Shown here piece by piece: positions 1 to 8,418 of a stretch of 20,897 nucleotides of DNA. This DNA comes from CALAZP01 sp964410725 (GTDB taxonomy: Bacteria; Bacteroidota; Bacteroidia; Chitinophagales; Saprospiraceae), in NCBI GenBank assembly GCA_964410725.1, contig CAYPID010000038.1:1-20897 (forward strand), written 5' to 3'. Every line of letters begins with the position of its first letter. Within the stretch, counting starts at the first letter, position 1. Position numbers and translations under genes: made by a program. Below the pieces are notes generated by a model. It saw only the letters and a list, made by a program, of their open reading frames with translations. It was not told the DNA's origin and did no database searches.

Positions 1-611
1 TGTACTTTGGGGGGTATTCACCAGATGGAGTGGACCTATGTGCGGAACATTGTGATGTGTATCTCATGTGGCCGGAAACGGAGGAGAGGTTGGCAGAATT
101 GATGACCACCATGAGAGCGAAGGCGGCTGAATACAATCGAGTGGTTCAATTTGGATTAAGAGCACACGTCATTGTCAGAGAGACCGAGGAAGAAGCGAGA
201 GCCTACGCTAATTTTTTGATTGCCCATTTGAACCGCGAAAAAGGCGATGAATTGCGAAATAGAGCACTGGATGCGGCGTCTTATGGGGTGTCGAGGCAGG
301 CTCAAGTGCGAGCAGCTTCGGACGATCAGTACTATGCCGAGCCGCACTTGTGGACGGGAGTAGGCTTGGCCCGTTCTGGATGTGGGGCAGCGATTGTGGG
401 GAATCCCGATCAGGTGGTGGGCAAACTCCAACGGTATATGCAAATGGGGATTGGTTCTTTTATTTTATCAGGCTATCCCCACCAACAAGAATGTGAAATT
501 TTCGCACGAGAAGTCTTATTTCGGTTAAAGACGATTTCTTTTCCCCATTTTTTTGGCCGCGTGCCGGAACAAACCCCCAATACCCCTCTGGGGAATGGGC
601 CAAGATGGTAG
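1..611 (+). CDS. SsuD-like FMN-dependent alkanesulfonate monooxygenase, C-terminal half (5' end outside window)
   Basis: This is the C-terminal ~202 residues of a luciferase-like (LLM class) flavin-dependent monooxygenase. The frame is open from base 3 with no start in the window, so the gene begins upstream; the in-frame GTG at 30 is internal. Features matching SsuD are a YFGG segment at the left edge, FGLRAHVIVRETEEEA, LWTGVGLARSG and FILSGYPHQQECEIF. In characterised SsuD, FMNH2 from a partner reductase is used to release sulfite from alkanesulfonates. The fragment ends in a Pro/Asn-rich tail instead of the usual SsuD tail. No reductase gene or ABC transporter is visible. The stop lies 3 bases before the symporter start, so the two are probably co-transcribed. 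The family call is strong. The sulfonate substrate is inference, since LLM relatives also act on other compounds. Confidence 0.85.
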   Translation, partial: YFGGYSPDGVDLCAEHCDVYLMWPETEERLAELMTTMRAKAAEYNRVVQFGLRAHVIVRETEEEARAYANFLIAHLNREKGDELRNRALDAASYGVSRQAQVRAASDDQYYAEPHLWTGVGLARSGCGAAIVGNPDQVVGKLQRYMQMGIGSFILSGYPHQQECEIFAREVLFRLKTISFPHFFGRVPEQTPNTPLGNGPRW

Positions 612-614
612 GTT

Positions 615-2156
615 ATGGTTGATTTTATTATTGTAGTCGGTTATTTTTTGCTGATTTTGGTTGTTGCCCTTACGGGAAAAATTAAAGCGGGAAGCTCGGC
701 TGAGGAATATTTTTTGAGTTCGAGAAACCTATCTTGGTATTCTATTGCATTGAGTACTATTGCCACTAATATCCAGGGGTATCAGTTTCTCGGGATGATG
801 GGATCCGCTTATCTCTACGGATTGGCGCAAGCCAATTTAGAAATCAATGCGGTTCAGGGAATTCTGCTGGGTGCATTTGTATTTGTGCCATTATTTCTAA
901 GGGAGCGCATCACTACCATTACCCAGTTTGTCGAAAAAAAATTAGGTCAGCGAATTGCCCTATTTTACTCCCTATCCAATATGGGATTATTTGCCACCGT
1001 CACCTTAGGGGCTGCATTGTTTTGGGGGGCTTATGCTGCGGATATGGTTTTCGGCGAACAATTAAGTTTTTTACATTCTAATCGGGTGATGCGTATTGCT
1101 TATCTGATTGTAATCTTAGGTGTTTTTTCGGCTGTATATACTTATTTTGGAGGATTGAGGGCAGTAGTTAAGACGGACGTTATTCAATTTTCTGTCCTAT
1201 TGATTGGGGGGATTGTAGTGTGTCTGACAGCGGTGCACCATTTGGGAGGGTGGGGGCAATTATATATTAAGACCCCTGAAAAGATGCATTTACACCTTTC
1301 AGCTGATCATCCTACACTACCCTGGACTCATTTATTTGGTTTGTTCTTTCTGAATATCAATTATTGGTGTGCCAATCAGACGGTTATGCAAAGGGCTTTA
1401 GCGGCTAAAAGTGTAAAACAGGCGCAGGCGGGTTTGATGATTGGTGGGTTAATTAAGTATCTGATGGCTGTTATTATTATAGTCCCTGGAATAGCTTTGT
1501 ACGGCATCTTGGGAGATGGCCTCGGCGAACCAGATTTGGCCTTCCCATATTTGGTAAAGACCTTTTTGCCGACAGGCGTCAAAGGAATTATCCTATGCGG
1601 GCTATTTGCTTCTTTGATGAGTACGGTAGATTCTACTTTCAATTCGCTGGCAACGCTTTGGTCCACAGATATTTATGCCAGGTATATCCGGCCCAATGCT
1701 ACGGATAGGCAAAAAATACAAGCTGGTCGAAAGGCCATTCTAGTGAGCTTGTTTACCGCCTTAATGATGGGAATGGTCTTATTGGTGCTTAAATTTGACA
1801 ATCCGGATGCGGCTTTTACGCATACGTTGAATAACCTGCGGTATTATATCAATTGTGGTATTGTGGTATTGATTATTAGTGCTGTTGGGCTGTTGCATCC
1901 AAACCGTAGGTTAGTTTTAATCGCATTTGGAATCACTTTACCTATTAATGTGGGGTTGCAGTTGCTCTTGCCGGAAATGAATTATTTCGTTCGGGCTTTT
2001 TGGGTGATTTTCTCTGGTTTGTTGGTAGCTGTTGTGGGGAGCGGGCTCCAATTACAGGGCTTTAAGGATTTATTGGAAGCTGCAGATAACGCAACTGGTC
2101 GATGGGGTTGGATTTTGGCAGGTAGTTTACTGTTACTTCATATTGTATTTCATTGA
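615..2156 (+). CDS. Sodium/solute symporter (SSS/SLC5 family)
   Basis: A 513-residue integral inner-membrane protein with about 13 hydrophobic segments, the usual size for SSS-family Na+-coupled symporters. Visible family hallmarks are an N-terminal helix followed by SSAEEYFLSSRNLSWY, a loop with YTYFGGLRAVVKTDVIQF, and LFASLMSTVDSTFNSLATLW in the helix 8 region, where Ser/Thr residues contribute to Na+ binding in known members. The ATG at 615 follows the monooxygenase stop after 3 bases, which suggests translational coupling and import of the monooxygenase substrate or a related compound. The transported solute cannot be deduced, because the family includes sugar, proline, pantothenate and carboxylate carriers. 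The gene converges on the HxlR regulator 13 bases downstream, and no obvious hairpin terminator lies between them. Confidence 0.9.
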   Translation: MVDFIIVVGYFLLILVVALTGKIKAGSSAEEYFLSSRNLSWYSIALSTIATNIQGYQFLGMMGSAYLYGLAQANLEINAVQGILLGAFVFVPLFLRERITTITQFVEKKLGQRIALFYSLSNMGLFATVTLGAALFWGAYAADMVFGEQLSFLHSNRVMRIAYLIVILGVFSAVYTYFGGLRAVVKTDVIQFSVLLIGGIVVCLTAVHHLGGWGQLYIKTPEKMHLHLSADHPTLPWTHLFGLFFLNINYWCANQTVMQRALAAKSVKQAQAGLMIGGLIKYLMAVIIIVPGIALYGILGDGLGEPDLAFPYLVKTFLPTGVKGIILCGLFASLMSTVDSTFNSLATLWSTDIYARYIRPNATDRQKIQAGRKAILVSLFTALMMGMVLLVLKFDNPDAAFTHTLNNLRYYINCGIVVLIISAVGLLHPNRRLVLIAFGITLPINVGLQLLLPEMNYFVRAFWVIFSGLLVAVVGSGLQLQGFKDLLEAADNATGRWGWILAGSLLLLHIVFH

Positions 2157-2169
2157 AAGGCGCAATGGG

Positions 2170-2616
2170 TTATTCGTAAACTTGTAAATCCGTTTCCGCT
2201 ACTTTTCTTTTGTATTCTTGGATTACTAAATGAATGAATTTTTCTGAATCTGTTTCCAACAACTCAATTCCCAATTCGCGATTTGTGAGCATGCTAGGAT
2301 TTTCGCTGCGCAAATATTTATTGGACCATTTGTTAATTTCTACGATAAGTGGCACTAAATCTAATCCTTTTTGAGTAAGAAAATAGTATTTGACTTTATT
2401 GTTGTTTTTAGGATGTTGGTAGTATAAAATCCCATTTTCTACTAAAAATTTAAGCCTGGTGGCAAGAATATTGGTAGAAATATTTTCATCGGAGTTGATT
2501 AAATCTTTGTAGGTCCATTTATTTTGGAATAGAATTTGCTTGATAATCACCAGATTCCAACGATCACCTATATAGTCTAGACCAGTAGTTATGGGACAAT
2601 TACACCTAAATTCCAA
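2170..2616 (-). CDS. HxlR-family winged-helix transcriptional regulator
   Basis: A 148-residue protein with the HxlR signature: an N-terminal Cys-Pro (CNCPITTGLDYIGDRWNLVII), a helix-turn-helix region with NISTNILATRLKFLVENGIL, a beta wing around VKYYFLTQKG, and LVPLIVEINKWSNKY. HxlR/MarR-type proteins are small dimeric DNA-binding repressors or activators that often sense aldehydes, quinones or redox state, frequently through the N-terminal Cys. The best start is TTG at 2616: no ATG lies in frame between it and the upstream stop, and the CP motif would be lost with any later start. The C-terminal ~40 residues after LRSENP are longer than in minimal HxlR proteins. It converges on the symporter. 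Its target may be that operon or its own promoter, but no operator is identifiable. Confidence 0.88.
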   Translation of the reverse strand: MEFRCNCPITTGLDYIGDRWNLVIIKQILFQNKWTYKDLINSDENISTNILATRLKFLVENGILYYQHPKNNNKVKYYFLTQKGLDLVPLIVEINKWSNKYLRSENPSMLTNRELGIELLETDSEKFIHLVIQEYKRKVAETDLQVYE

Positions 2617-2690
2617 TTTTTTTTTGTAGGTAAAATTATAACTTTTTTATAAGATTTTCACCTCAAAAAATATTGAATTTATACTTTTAA

Positions 2691-3602
2691 TTAATCGCAA
2701 TCTGCAAGAAAATCAACGATGTATTGGTTGGCCATTTCGGGGATTCCATGTTCTGCTTGGCCTTTAAGATGAACTACTTGTTGATTGAGATAAGCGAATT
2801 CTTCTAGTGTTCCATTTGCTATGATACGGGGAGTGGCTGGAGATTCGTTCATGTTTAAACCCTGACTGAGAGCTATAGCGAAAATAGCATCTTGGGCGTT
2901 CATGAAATTAATTCCATAAAATTCGCCTCCAAAATAAGGTACAACAGGGTCGTTTTCATTACAAATATTTAAATAACTTCTATTTTTTAAAGGAATGGTC
3001 TCCGAATCATATCCATTATTGGGAAATGAACTCCCTGTTGTTCCGGAGGGTTTGAAAAATTTGCCATTTCTATATTGAGCATTTGATAGTTGGGAAACTA
3101 TCCCTACCACTAGGTCAATAGATTCGTCTTTATTTTCTACAAATATTCTATTAGCTAGTGCTGAACCATTAGAGTATCCCAAAATTCTTATTTTATCTGA
3201 GTTGACATTTTTAAAGGTTTTTAATTGATTGGTAAGGTCCTCGATCATTTCTAAATCAGGGGCATCACTTTCTTCGTCATTGATGTTCCAGCTTTTTCTA
3301 TAACCTGAAATGGAGACTAAAATATGGCAGGACAACAAATTTCTAAATTCCTGAATGATTCCTTTTCCATCCCCACCATTACCGTGTAATAGAATCAAAA
3401 CTGGAAAACCTGTTACAGGGGGTTCTGAAGTGGGAATATGGAGAAAAACTGGATAAGTCCATCCATTAGGTTCTTGTGACCAAGCTTTAGTAATTTTTAT
3501 TTCAGTTTCAATGCTTAAAATCGGTTCAGAATCGGGTGTGTTATTTTCTTTTGTACAAGCCAGAAGGAGAAGAAGTAGAAAAACTTTTGGAAGTTTCATC
3601 AT
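2691..3602 (-). CDS. Lipoprotein alpha/beta-hydrolase, polyhydroxybutyrate-depolymerase/feruloyl-esterase-like
   Basis: A roughly 303-residue lipoprotein: a short hydrophobic signal ending LLLLLLACTKEN gives a lipobox Cys near residue 17. The catalytic domain shows an oxyanion-hole HGNGGDGKG, a nucleophile elbow GYSNGSA with Ser near residue 144, an acid candidate in NENDPVVPYFGG, and a C-terminal His in QAEHGIPEM. The order and spacing match secreted LpqC/PHB-depolymerase-type esterases, which hydrolyse polyester or acylated polysaccharide bonds. The start is ATG at 3602, or the next ATG at 3599; a TTG at 3605 is in frame but unneeded. The ATG at 3602 overlaps by one base the stop of the decayed T9SS gene upstream (TGATG), so the two were probably once translationally coupled. 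The substrate is unknown. Confidence 0.82.
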   Translation of the reverse strand: MMKLPKVFLLLLLLACTKENNTPDSEPILSIETEIKITKAWSQEPNGWTYPVFLHIPTSEPPVTGFPVLILLHGNGGDGKGIIQEFRNLLSCHILVSISGYRKSWNINDEESDAPDLEMIEDLTNQLKTFKNVNSDKIRILGYSNGSALANRIFVENKDESIDLVVGIVSQLSNAQYRNGKFFKPSGTTGSSFPNNGYDSETIPLKNRSYLNICNENDPVVPYFGGEFYGINFMNAQDAIFAIALSQGLNMNESPATPRIIANGTLEEFAYLNQQVVHLKGQAEHGIPEMANQYIVDFLADCD

Positions 3603-4074
3603 CAATATTTTATAAATTTCTCAGTGTACTTTTTGTTAGTTTTTAAATCTTCCAATATTAGATAATAGGTGCCTTTCTTGAGTTCATCAATAGCGTAATT
3701 ACGGTTGATATCTCCTGGTTCTCAACCTATAAAAGTCTCTAATACTTTTACCATATTTTCGTTTAGTTTGGCTATACATAGATTTAATGTAGTCTGATGT
3801 TTTATGGTTATTATGGTGTTTAATTCGCTAGTCATGGGATTGGGATAAATTAGGATATCCGCATTTAGGTTGATTTCATTGTAGTTCTTTTTGCCGATGT
3901 AATGAAACTGGTCCGTTGATTGGATGGGACATCCCTTGTTTCACCCACTACAGCTACGTAAACCAAACTATCTGGAAGGCCGGTGGTATTGTGAATTTTA
4001 ACCTCTAATACTTGACTCAATGAGTTGCCGGCAAAGGTAAGAATAAGGAAGAATACAATAGTGATGCGCGTCAA
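3602..4074 (-). pseudogene. Decayed secreted T9SS cargo gene: signal peptide plus type IX sorting domain, frameshifted and interrupted by a stop
   Basis: Two pieces in different frames fit one gene. From about 4074 (TTG start; the original start may be lost) a 69-codon frame encodes an export signal ending in FAGNSLSQ, then EVKIHNTTGLPDSLVYVAVV, and soon runs out at 3865. From about 3950 leftwards a second frame reads KNYNEINLNADILIYPNP, then KVLETFIG, an in-frame TGA at 3722-3724, then INRNYAIDELKKGTYYLILE and KYTEKFIKY to the stop at 3602-3604. YPNP followed by a ~75-residue beta-rich tail ending in a K(F/I)(I/V)K-like strand is the Bacteroidota T9SS C-terminal sorting domain. Little remains between signal and tail, so an internal deletion is likely. 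The TGA sits where Trp would fit. Two independent lesions argue for a true pseudogene over a single sequencing error. Confidence 0.75.
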
Positions 4075-4198
4075 ACCTCAATTTTTAATTTCAAAATAAA
4101 ACTAATAAAAAAATAAGAAAAAAGAAACATTGGGCTATTCAATCAACTGCTTTTGGCAATAACCATTAATTGATTTCGTTTTAAAAGTAAAAAAATAT

Positions 4199-5563
4199 AT
4201 GCGTTTTTCGATTATTTTGATTTCATTGATTTTGGTCTCTTGTAAGAAAGAACTTTTAGTAGAGTTCGCTCCTGAAAAGGAGGAATCTGGATTGGACGTA
4301 TATCTTCCAGAATTTATTTTGGAAGAAATGGCCGAGGAGGGATCCAAAAGTCAGTGGAGTATGATGCGAAAAAAGGAGTCTCAACACTTTGCGGTTTTTT
4401 GGGAAGAAGGCTTTGGGACTGATCCTAATTCAAATACTCTTCCGATTGAGATGAGGGTAGATATAGATGATTTATTATCTAAAGCTGAAATTTATTTTAA
4501 TAAAAATATTGAATTAGGTTTTGCCGAAGTTGGTAATGGTAATTCCTACCTCGATCAGTATAAGTTGTTAATATTTCTTCATTATACAGAGGATTGGATG
4601 GCTACTGGTGCTGGGTATGATGATACCATTGGAGCCATTTGGATCAGCCCGTCTACTTGTCAACCTGTTGGTACGGTGATTGCGCATGAAATTGGTCATG
4701 CTTTCCAGTATATGGTATATTGTGATTTAGGAGGAGGTAGCGGTTACAGATATGGGTTTGGCCCGGATGGGGAAGGAGGAAACGGATTTTGGGAACAGAC
4801 TGCACAATACCAAGCTTTTAAGGTTTATCCTGAATCCGCTTTTAATGATGTGGATTGTTATTTAGATGAATCCAATAAAACATTTACCCATGAGGATATG
4901 AGATACTGTAGTTATTGGATGCACTTTTACTGGGAACAAAAACACGGAATTGATTTTATTGGGAAATTATGGAGAACTTCAATAGAACCAGAAGATCCCA
5001 TTCAAGCTTATATGAGAATTACCAATATTGGAATCAATGAATTTCATAATGAAGTTTTTGAAGCAGCATCTAGATTTATAACCTGGGATTTGGATCAGTT
5101 AAGGACGTTAGGCTCCTATAGTTTTAATAGATACCAGACCCAATTTGAAAAAATAGGGGATAAAAAATATAGAATCGCAAGGGAAGATGTGCTTTCTACA
5201 ACAGGTTTTAATCACATTAGATTGGCGCTTCCCACTGCCAGCACTGAAATTACCACTACTTTCCAGGGAATCCCTAATTTTAATGGATTTAACCAAATGG
5301 AAGACCCCAATGATGCCGGTTGGAATATAGGCTATGTAGCGTTACTCAATAATGATGAAAGGGTGTATGGTCCTTCATTACGTATTGAAAATACCGAACT
5401 GCATGATCTGAGTTTTACGGTGCCGGATACTTGCAAGGATATATGGTTAGTGATTACTGGTGCAGCTAAGAAATACACCCCTAGACCCTGGGTTGATCCT
5501 GCACATCCTGACGAGCATCTGCCGTACCAATTAGAATTTAAGAATGTTGACCTATTGAGATAA
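4199..5563 (+). CDS. Lipoprotein zincin-like metalloprotease candidate (HEIGH), DUF6055-like
   Basis: A 454-residue predicted lipoprotein: MRFSIILISLILVSCKKE has a lipobox Cys at 15. A region starting near residue 60 (ESQHFAVFWEE) leads to a zinc-binding HEIGHAFQYM with H163, E164 and H167, and downstream FWEQTAQYQAF with E199 as a plausible third ligand and gluzincin helix. Bacterial and plant proteins of the DUF6055 type share the 'HFAVFW ... HEIGHAFQY' layout; that assignment is from memory, not a search. The C-terminal ~130 residues look beta-rich and may be an accessory binding domain. It is likely anchored at the outer membrane and faces the exterior or periplasm. It stands alone on the + strand, divergent from the esterase/pseudogene pair, with a 124-base AT-rich gap upstream. 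Proteolytic activity is inferred from the motif only. Confidence 0.7.
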   Translation: MRFSIILISLILVSCKKELLVEFAPEKEESGLDVYLPEFILEEMAEEGSKSQWSMMRKKESQHFAVFWEEGFGTDPNSNTLPIEMRVDIDDLLSKAEIYFNKNIELGFAEVGNGNSYLDQYKLLIFLHYTEDWMATGAGYDDTIGAIWISPSTCQPVGTVIAHEIGHAFQYMVYCDLGGGSGYRYGFGPDGEGGNGFWEQTAQYQAFKVYPESAFNDVDCYLDESNKTFTHEDMRYCSYWMHFYWEQKHGIDFIGKLWRTSIEPEDPIQAYMRITNIGINEFHNEVFEAASRFITWDLDQLRTLGSYSFNRYQTQFEKIGDKKYRIAREDVLSTTGFNHIRLALPTASTEITTTFQGIPNFNGFNQMEDPNDAGWNIGYVALLNNDERVYGPSLRIENTELHDLSFTVPDTCKDIWLVITGAAKKYTPRPWVDPAHPDEHLPYQLEFKNVDLLR

Positions 5564-5667
5564 ATCTTACTGCTTTAGATTAATTATAATTTCTGAAGTA
5601 AGAGGTGATTTGGTTTTTTCATTTATCAGAATTAAATTTTTATTTTGGTTGCAATTCAAAAGTAACT

Positions 5668-7470
5668 ATGAAATATATTAAAATAATAATTTTTTTTCTA
5701 GGTCTGGTTGGTAATTCTTTTGGTCAATCTCCAGGTAAAATCAGTTATCAAGCCGGTATAAGAGATTTAAGCGGAAACTTGCTTTCTAATTCAAATGTCG
5801 GTATTCGCATGAGTATTCTACAAAATGATATTAACGGTACGACTGTTTTTGCAGAAACTCATAATGGAATGACTGATCAGTTTGGGGTCATTTCTTTTGG
5901 AATTGGGGGGGGGACTCAAGAAATAGGATCTTTGGAACATATCGATTGGGTTAATGGGCCTTTTTTTTTGAAAAGAGAAATAGATATTGAGGGTGGGGCT
6001 AATTATGGAATTGTCGGTATCAGTCAGTTTTTAAGTGTTCCTTATGCCCATTTTGCTGATGTGGCCAATAATAGTTTGAAGAGCCCCGATACTTCTTCAA
6101 CCAATGAAATTCAAAAATTGACCGTTTCAGTTCTTGGAGATACCTTACATATCAGTGCTGGAAATTATATCATAGTTCCAGGAATTAGTGCCAGTAACTT
6201 TCCCCCCTATGATAATAGCATGAATTTATATGGCGGTTCTGGTGGAGAAGTTCCAAAATTTTTGGATCAAACTTTGGATGGAGGTTACCTATTAGTTGGT
6301 GAAACTTTTACCGATACTCCTTCTGGTGACGTTAGTATGGGTAGTAATGGTGAATCTGATATTTGGATTTTAAAACTTAATGCTGATGGTACGAAAGAAT
6401 GGGATAATACTTTTGGAAGTACGGGATGGGATTTTGGTATGGCTATACGTCAAACTTTAGATGGGGGTAGTATAGTAGTTGGTTCTGCTAGTTCTTCAGA
6501 TGGAGACGTAACTGATGGGAATAATGGATTATCTGATATTTGGATTATAAAGTTGAACGCGGATGGAACCAAAGAATGGGACAAAACATTTGGTGGTTCC
6601 AGTAATGATTTTGGATATGATGTATGGCCTATTTCGGATGGGGGGTATATCATTACTGGGTCTTCTCAATCTTCAGATGGAGATGTTACCGATGGGAATA
6701 ATGGGGGAGAAGATGCTTGGATTTTTAAAATTAGTTCAACGGGTATTATGGAATGGGATAAAACTTACGGTGGTACCAATTCTGAAAGTGGCTTTTCGAT
6801 CCAGCCCACTCCTGATGGGGGTTATTTAATTATTTCATCTACTAATTCTTCAGATGGAGATGTTACCGATGGGAACAATGGAGCTTTAGATATATGGGTA
6901 CTCAAACTTTATGCAGATGGAACGAAGGAATGGGATAAAACCTACGGTGGAACGCAAAATGAACTTTCATTTATAAAGACTTTTCAATCTTCTTTAAGTG
7001 GAGGGTATATTATAGCAGGATCAACCCTATCTTCAGACGGAGATATTACGGATATGAATCATGGAGATAACGATATATGGGTGCTCAAACTGAATAGTGA
7101 TGGAACTAAGGAATGGGATAATTTATTTGGTGGTAGTGAAAGTGATATTGTAAGTTCTATTCAGGTGACTTCCGATGGGGGGATTATTGTAGCAGGATCA
7201 ACCCAATCTTCAGATGGAGATATTACGGATGGGAATAATGGAGATAGTGATTTTTGGATTTTAAAACTTAGGGCTGATGGTACGAAAGAATGGGACAAAA
7301 CTTATGGTGGTAACAGTGCCGATTATAGTTTTTTTATCAAGGAAACTTTCCATGGGGGATACATTATAGCAGGACGAACCAGTTCTTCAGATGGCGATAT
7401 TACCGATGGGAATAATGGAGATAGTGATTTTTGGATCATCAAACTTAAATCAGATGGAACAGTAGAATGA
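5668..7470 (+). CDS. Secreted seven-repeat beta-propeller-like protein with Bacteroidota N-terminal domain
   Basis: A 600-residue exported protein. The ATG at 5668 is preferred over an in-frame upstream start at 5605 because it opens directly with the signal peptide MKYIKIIIFFLGLVGNSFGQ. Residues ~20-125 match a domain common at the N terminus of Bacteroidota surface proteins (KISYQAGIRDLSGNLL, then FGVISFGIGGG, HIDWVNGPFFLKREID and SQFLSVPYAHFADVAN). From 6280 to the end, seven units of 59-61 residues follow the pattern GG(Y)hhhhG..SSDGD(V/I)TDGNNG..DhWhhKL..DGTKEWD.(T)(F/Y)GG. The last unit stops after KLKSDGTVE, and the missing half-unit (YGGSGGEVPKFLDQTLD) precedes unit 1, as in a circularly closed propeller. 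The DGDxTDGNNG loops resemble Ca2+-binding loops. No T9SS sorting tail is present, which is odd for this architecture. The binding partner is unknown. It converges on the next gene with 5 bases between them. Confidence 0.85.
   Translation: MKYIKIIIFFLGLVGNSFGQSPGKISYQAGIRDLSGNLLSNSNVGIRMSILQNDINGTTVFAETHNGMTDQFGVISFGIGGGTQEIGSLEHIDWVNGPFFLKREIDIEGGANYGIVGISQFLSVPYAHFADVANNSLKSPDTSSTNEIQKLTVSVLGDTLHISAGNYIIVPGISASNFPPYDNSMNLYGGSGGEVPKFLDQTLDGGYLLVGETFTDTPSGDVSMGSNGESDIWILKLNADGTKEWDNTFGSTGWDFGMAIRQTLDGGSIVVGSASSSDGDVTDGNNGLSDIWIIKLNADGTKEWDKTFGGSSNDFGYDVWPISDGGYIITGSSQSSDGDVTDGNNGGEDAWIFKISSTGIMEWDKTYGGTNSESGFSIQPTPDGGYLIISSTNSSDGDVTDGNNGALDIWVLKLYADGTKEWDKTYGGTQNELSFIKTFQSSLSGGYIIAGSTLSSDGDITDMNHGDNDIWVLKLNSDGTKEWDNLFGGSESDIVSSIQVTSDGGIIVAGSTQSSDGDITDGNNGDSDFWILKLRADGTKEWDKTYGGNSADYSFFIKETFHGGYIIAGRTSSSDGDITDGNNGDSDFWIIKLKSDGTVE
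6280..7470 (+). repeat. Seven in-frame tandem repeats of 177-183 bp inside the propeller gene
   Basis: Unit starts are at 6280, 6463, 6640, 6817, 7000, 7177 and 7354, giving spacings of 183, 177, 177, 183, 177 and 177 bases. The seventh unit is 117 bases long and ends at the stop codon. Each unit begins with Gly-Gly, normally preceded by Asp, and carries SSDGD(V/I)TDGNNG (variant in units 1 and 5). Segments coding for DGTKEWD and SSDGDITDGNNGDSDFW are close to identical at DNA level in units 6 and 7, suggesting recent duplication or gene conversion at the 3' end. Confidence 0.92.
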
Positions 7471-7475
7471 TTATC

Positions 7476-8417
7476 TTATAGACTTCTAAACCATTGAACC
7501 ATTGGAATGGGTAATGGGATGGCTTCTCCATCCGATATGAGACCAGAAAAGCCAATTTGAAAAGCCTTTCCCGGTCCTTGGTGCCAACGGATTCCTGGAA
7601 TCATTATCACAATTCCAGTGGGCTTTTGGTAAACTTCAATTTCTTTATAGATCCAATCGTATTCTCCTGTTACTGGGTTGAAAATATATTCTTCGATTCT
7701 TTCAGTTACATTTCGACCTTGGCCGGCAAACAATATAAAGGAATCGAACACCAAACTAAATTTATCGCTCAATTGAACAGAACCTGCGATACTGGATAGG
7801 GCTCGGCCTTGTAATTCATTTTCTGCCCAAATGGCTCCATAGCCTCCGGATAAAGTTAAATGGTTGGTGGGAGTGCCGTACGTCAAACTCCCAAAGGGGA
7901 GGGCGCCACCGAATTCAGGTAATACCCAGGAACCGGTGCCAAATAACCCGCCAATTGCAGCATGGAGATTTTTACCTAGTGGGAAACTCTTCTTGAGGGT
8001 CGCAATCACTGGAATCCCCAGCCAAGAGGTGAGGATGCCGAAACTAAAATTGTCGCGTATTCCGAATTGAAAGTCGGGACCGTAAAGATTCCATAGGACA
8101 TAGTTTTCCCCTCTTTTGAGCGATAAACCGTTGGTGGTAATAAAATAACGAGTGGAGAAGTCGGCATGAAGAGATGGATTAATCGGGCCTGAAAAAAGGG
8201 GTTGTATACTTTGAATAGTGTGTTGTGGAATGTAAATACTCCGCCCATCTTGGGTTTGGAAATAAACCTCTTTCGCATCTTGATAAATGATATGACCTGT
8301 CAGATAACCTCCTTCTGTTTTGTTTAGTTGTACCAAAGTAGTATCAGTTTGCCCAGATACTGAATTGGGCAGAAGACCAATAAGTATCAATCCAATTATT
8401 GGAGATAGCAATTTCAT
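7476..8417 (-). CDS. Putative outer-membrane beta-barrel protein of unknown function
   Basis: A 313-residue exported protein from ATG 8417. A longer frame exists, but this start opens the signal peptide MKLLSPIIGLILIGLLPNSVSGQ and follows the TspO-like stop after a single base. After the signal comes a ~60-residue stretch (GGYLTGHIIYQDAKEVYFQT..., then YIPQHTIQSIQP) resembling small beta-sandwich modules. Alternating hydrophobic/glycine-rich strands follow (NFSFGILTSWLGIPVIATLK, LHAAIGGLFGTGSW, HLTLSGGYGAIWA), ending in an aromatic C terminus VQWFRSL. This is consistent with an 8-12-stranded barrel. No named family is recognised with confidence. It is the last gene of the central - strand run and probably shares a transcript with the TspO-like gene. 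Confidence 0.72.
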   Translation of the reverse strand: MKLLSPIIGLILIGLLPNSVSGQTDTTLVQLNKTEGGYLTGHIIYQDAKEVYFQTQDGRSIYIPQHTIQSIQPLFSGPINPSLHADFSTRYFITTNGLSLKRGENYVLWNLYGPDFQFGIRDNFSFGILTSWLGIPVIATLKKSFPLGKNLHAAIGGLFGTGSWVLPEFGGALPFGSLTYGTPTNHLTLSGGYGAIWAENELQGRALSSIAGSVQLSDKFSLVFDSFILFAGQGRNVTERIEEYIFNPVTGEYDWIYKEIEVYQKPTGIVIMIPGIRWHQGPGKAFQIGFSGLISDGEAIPLPIPMVQWFRSL

Positions 8418-8418
8418 A

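Noticed and set aside
4135..4347. 70-residue - strand frame upstream of the HEIGH lipoprotein
   Set aside because: It is antisense to the lipoprotein start and has no recognisable features.
5605..5667. Upstream start for the propeller protein
   Set aside because: The extra 21 residues put a non-signal segment before an excellent signal peptide beginning at 5668.
6280..7470. Frameshift or truncation at the propeller 3' end
   Set aside because: The missing half-unit is present before unit 1, so the end is consistent with circular closure and need not be a truncation.
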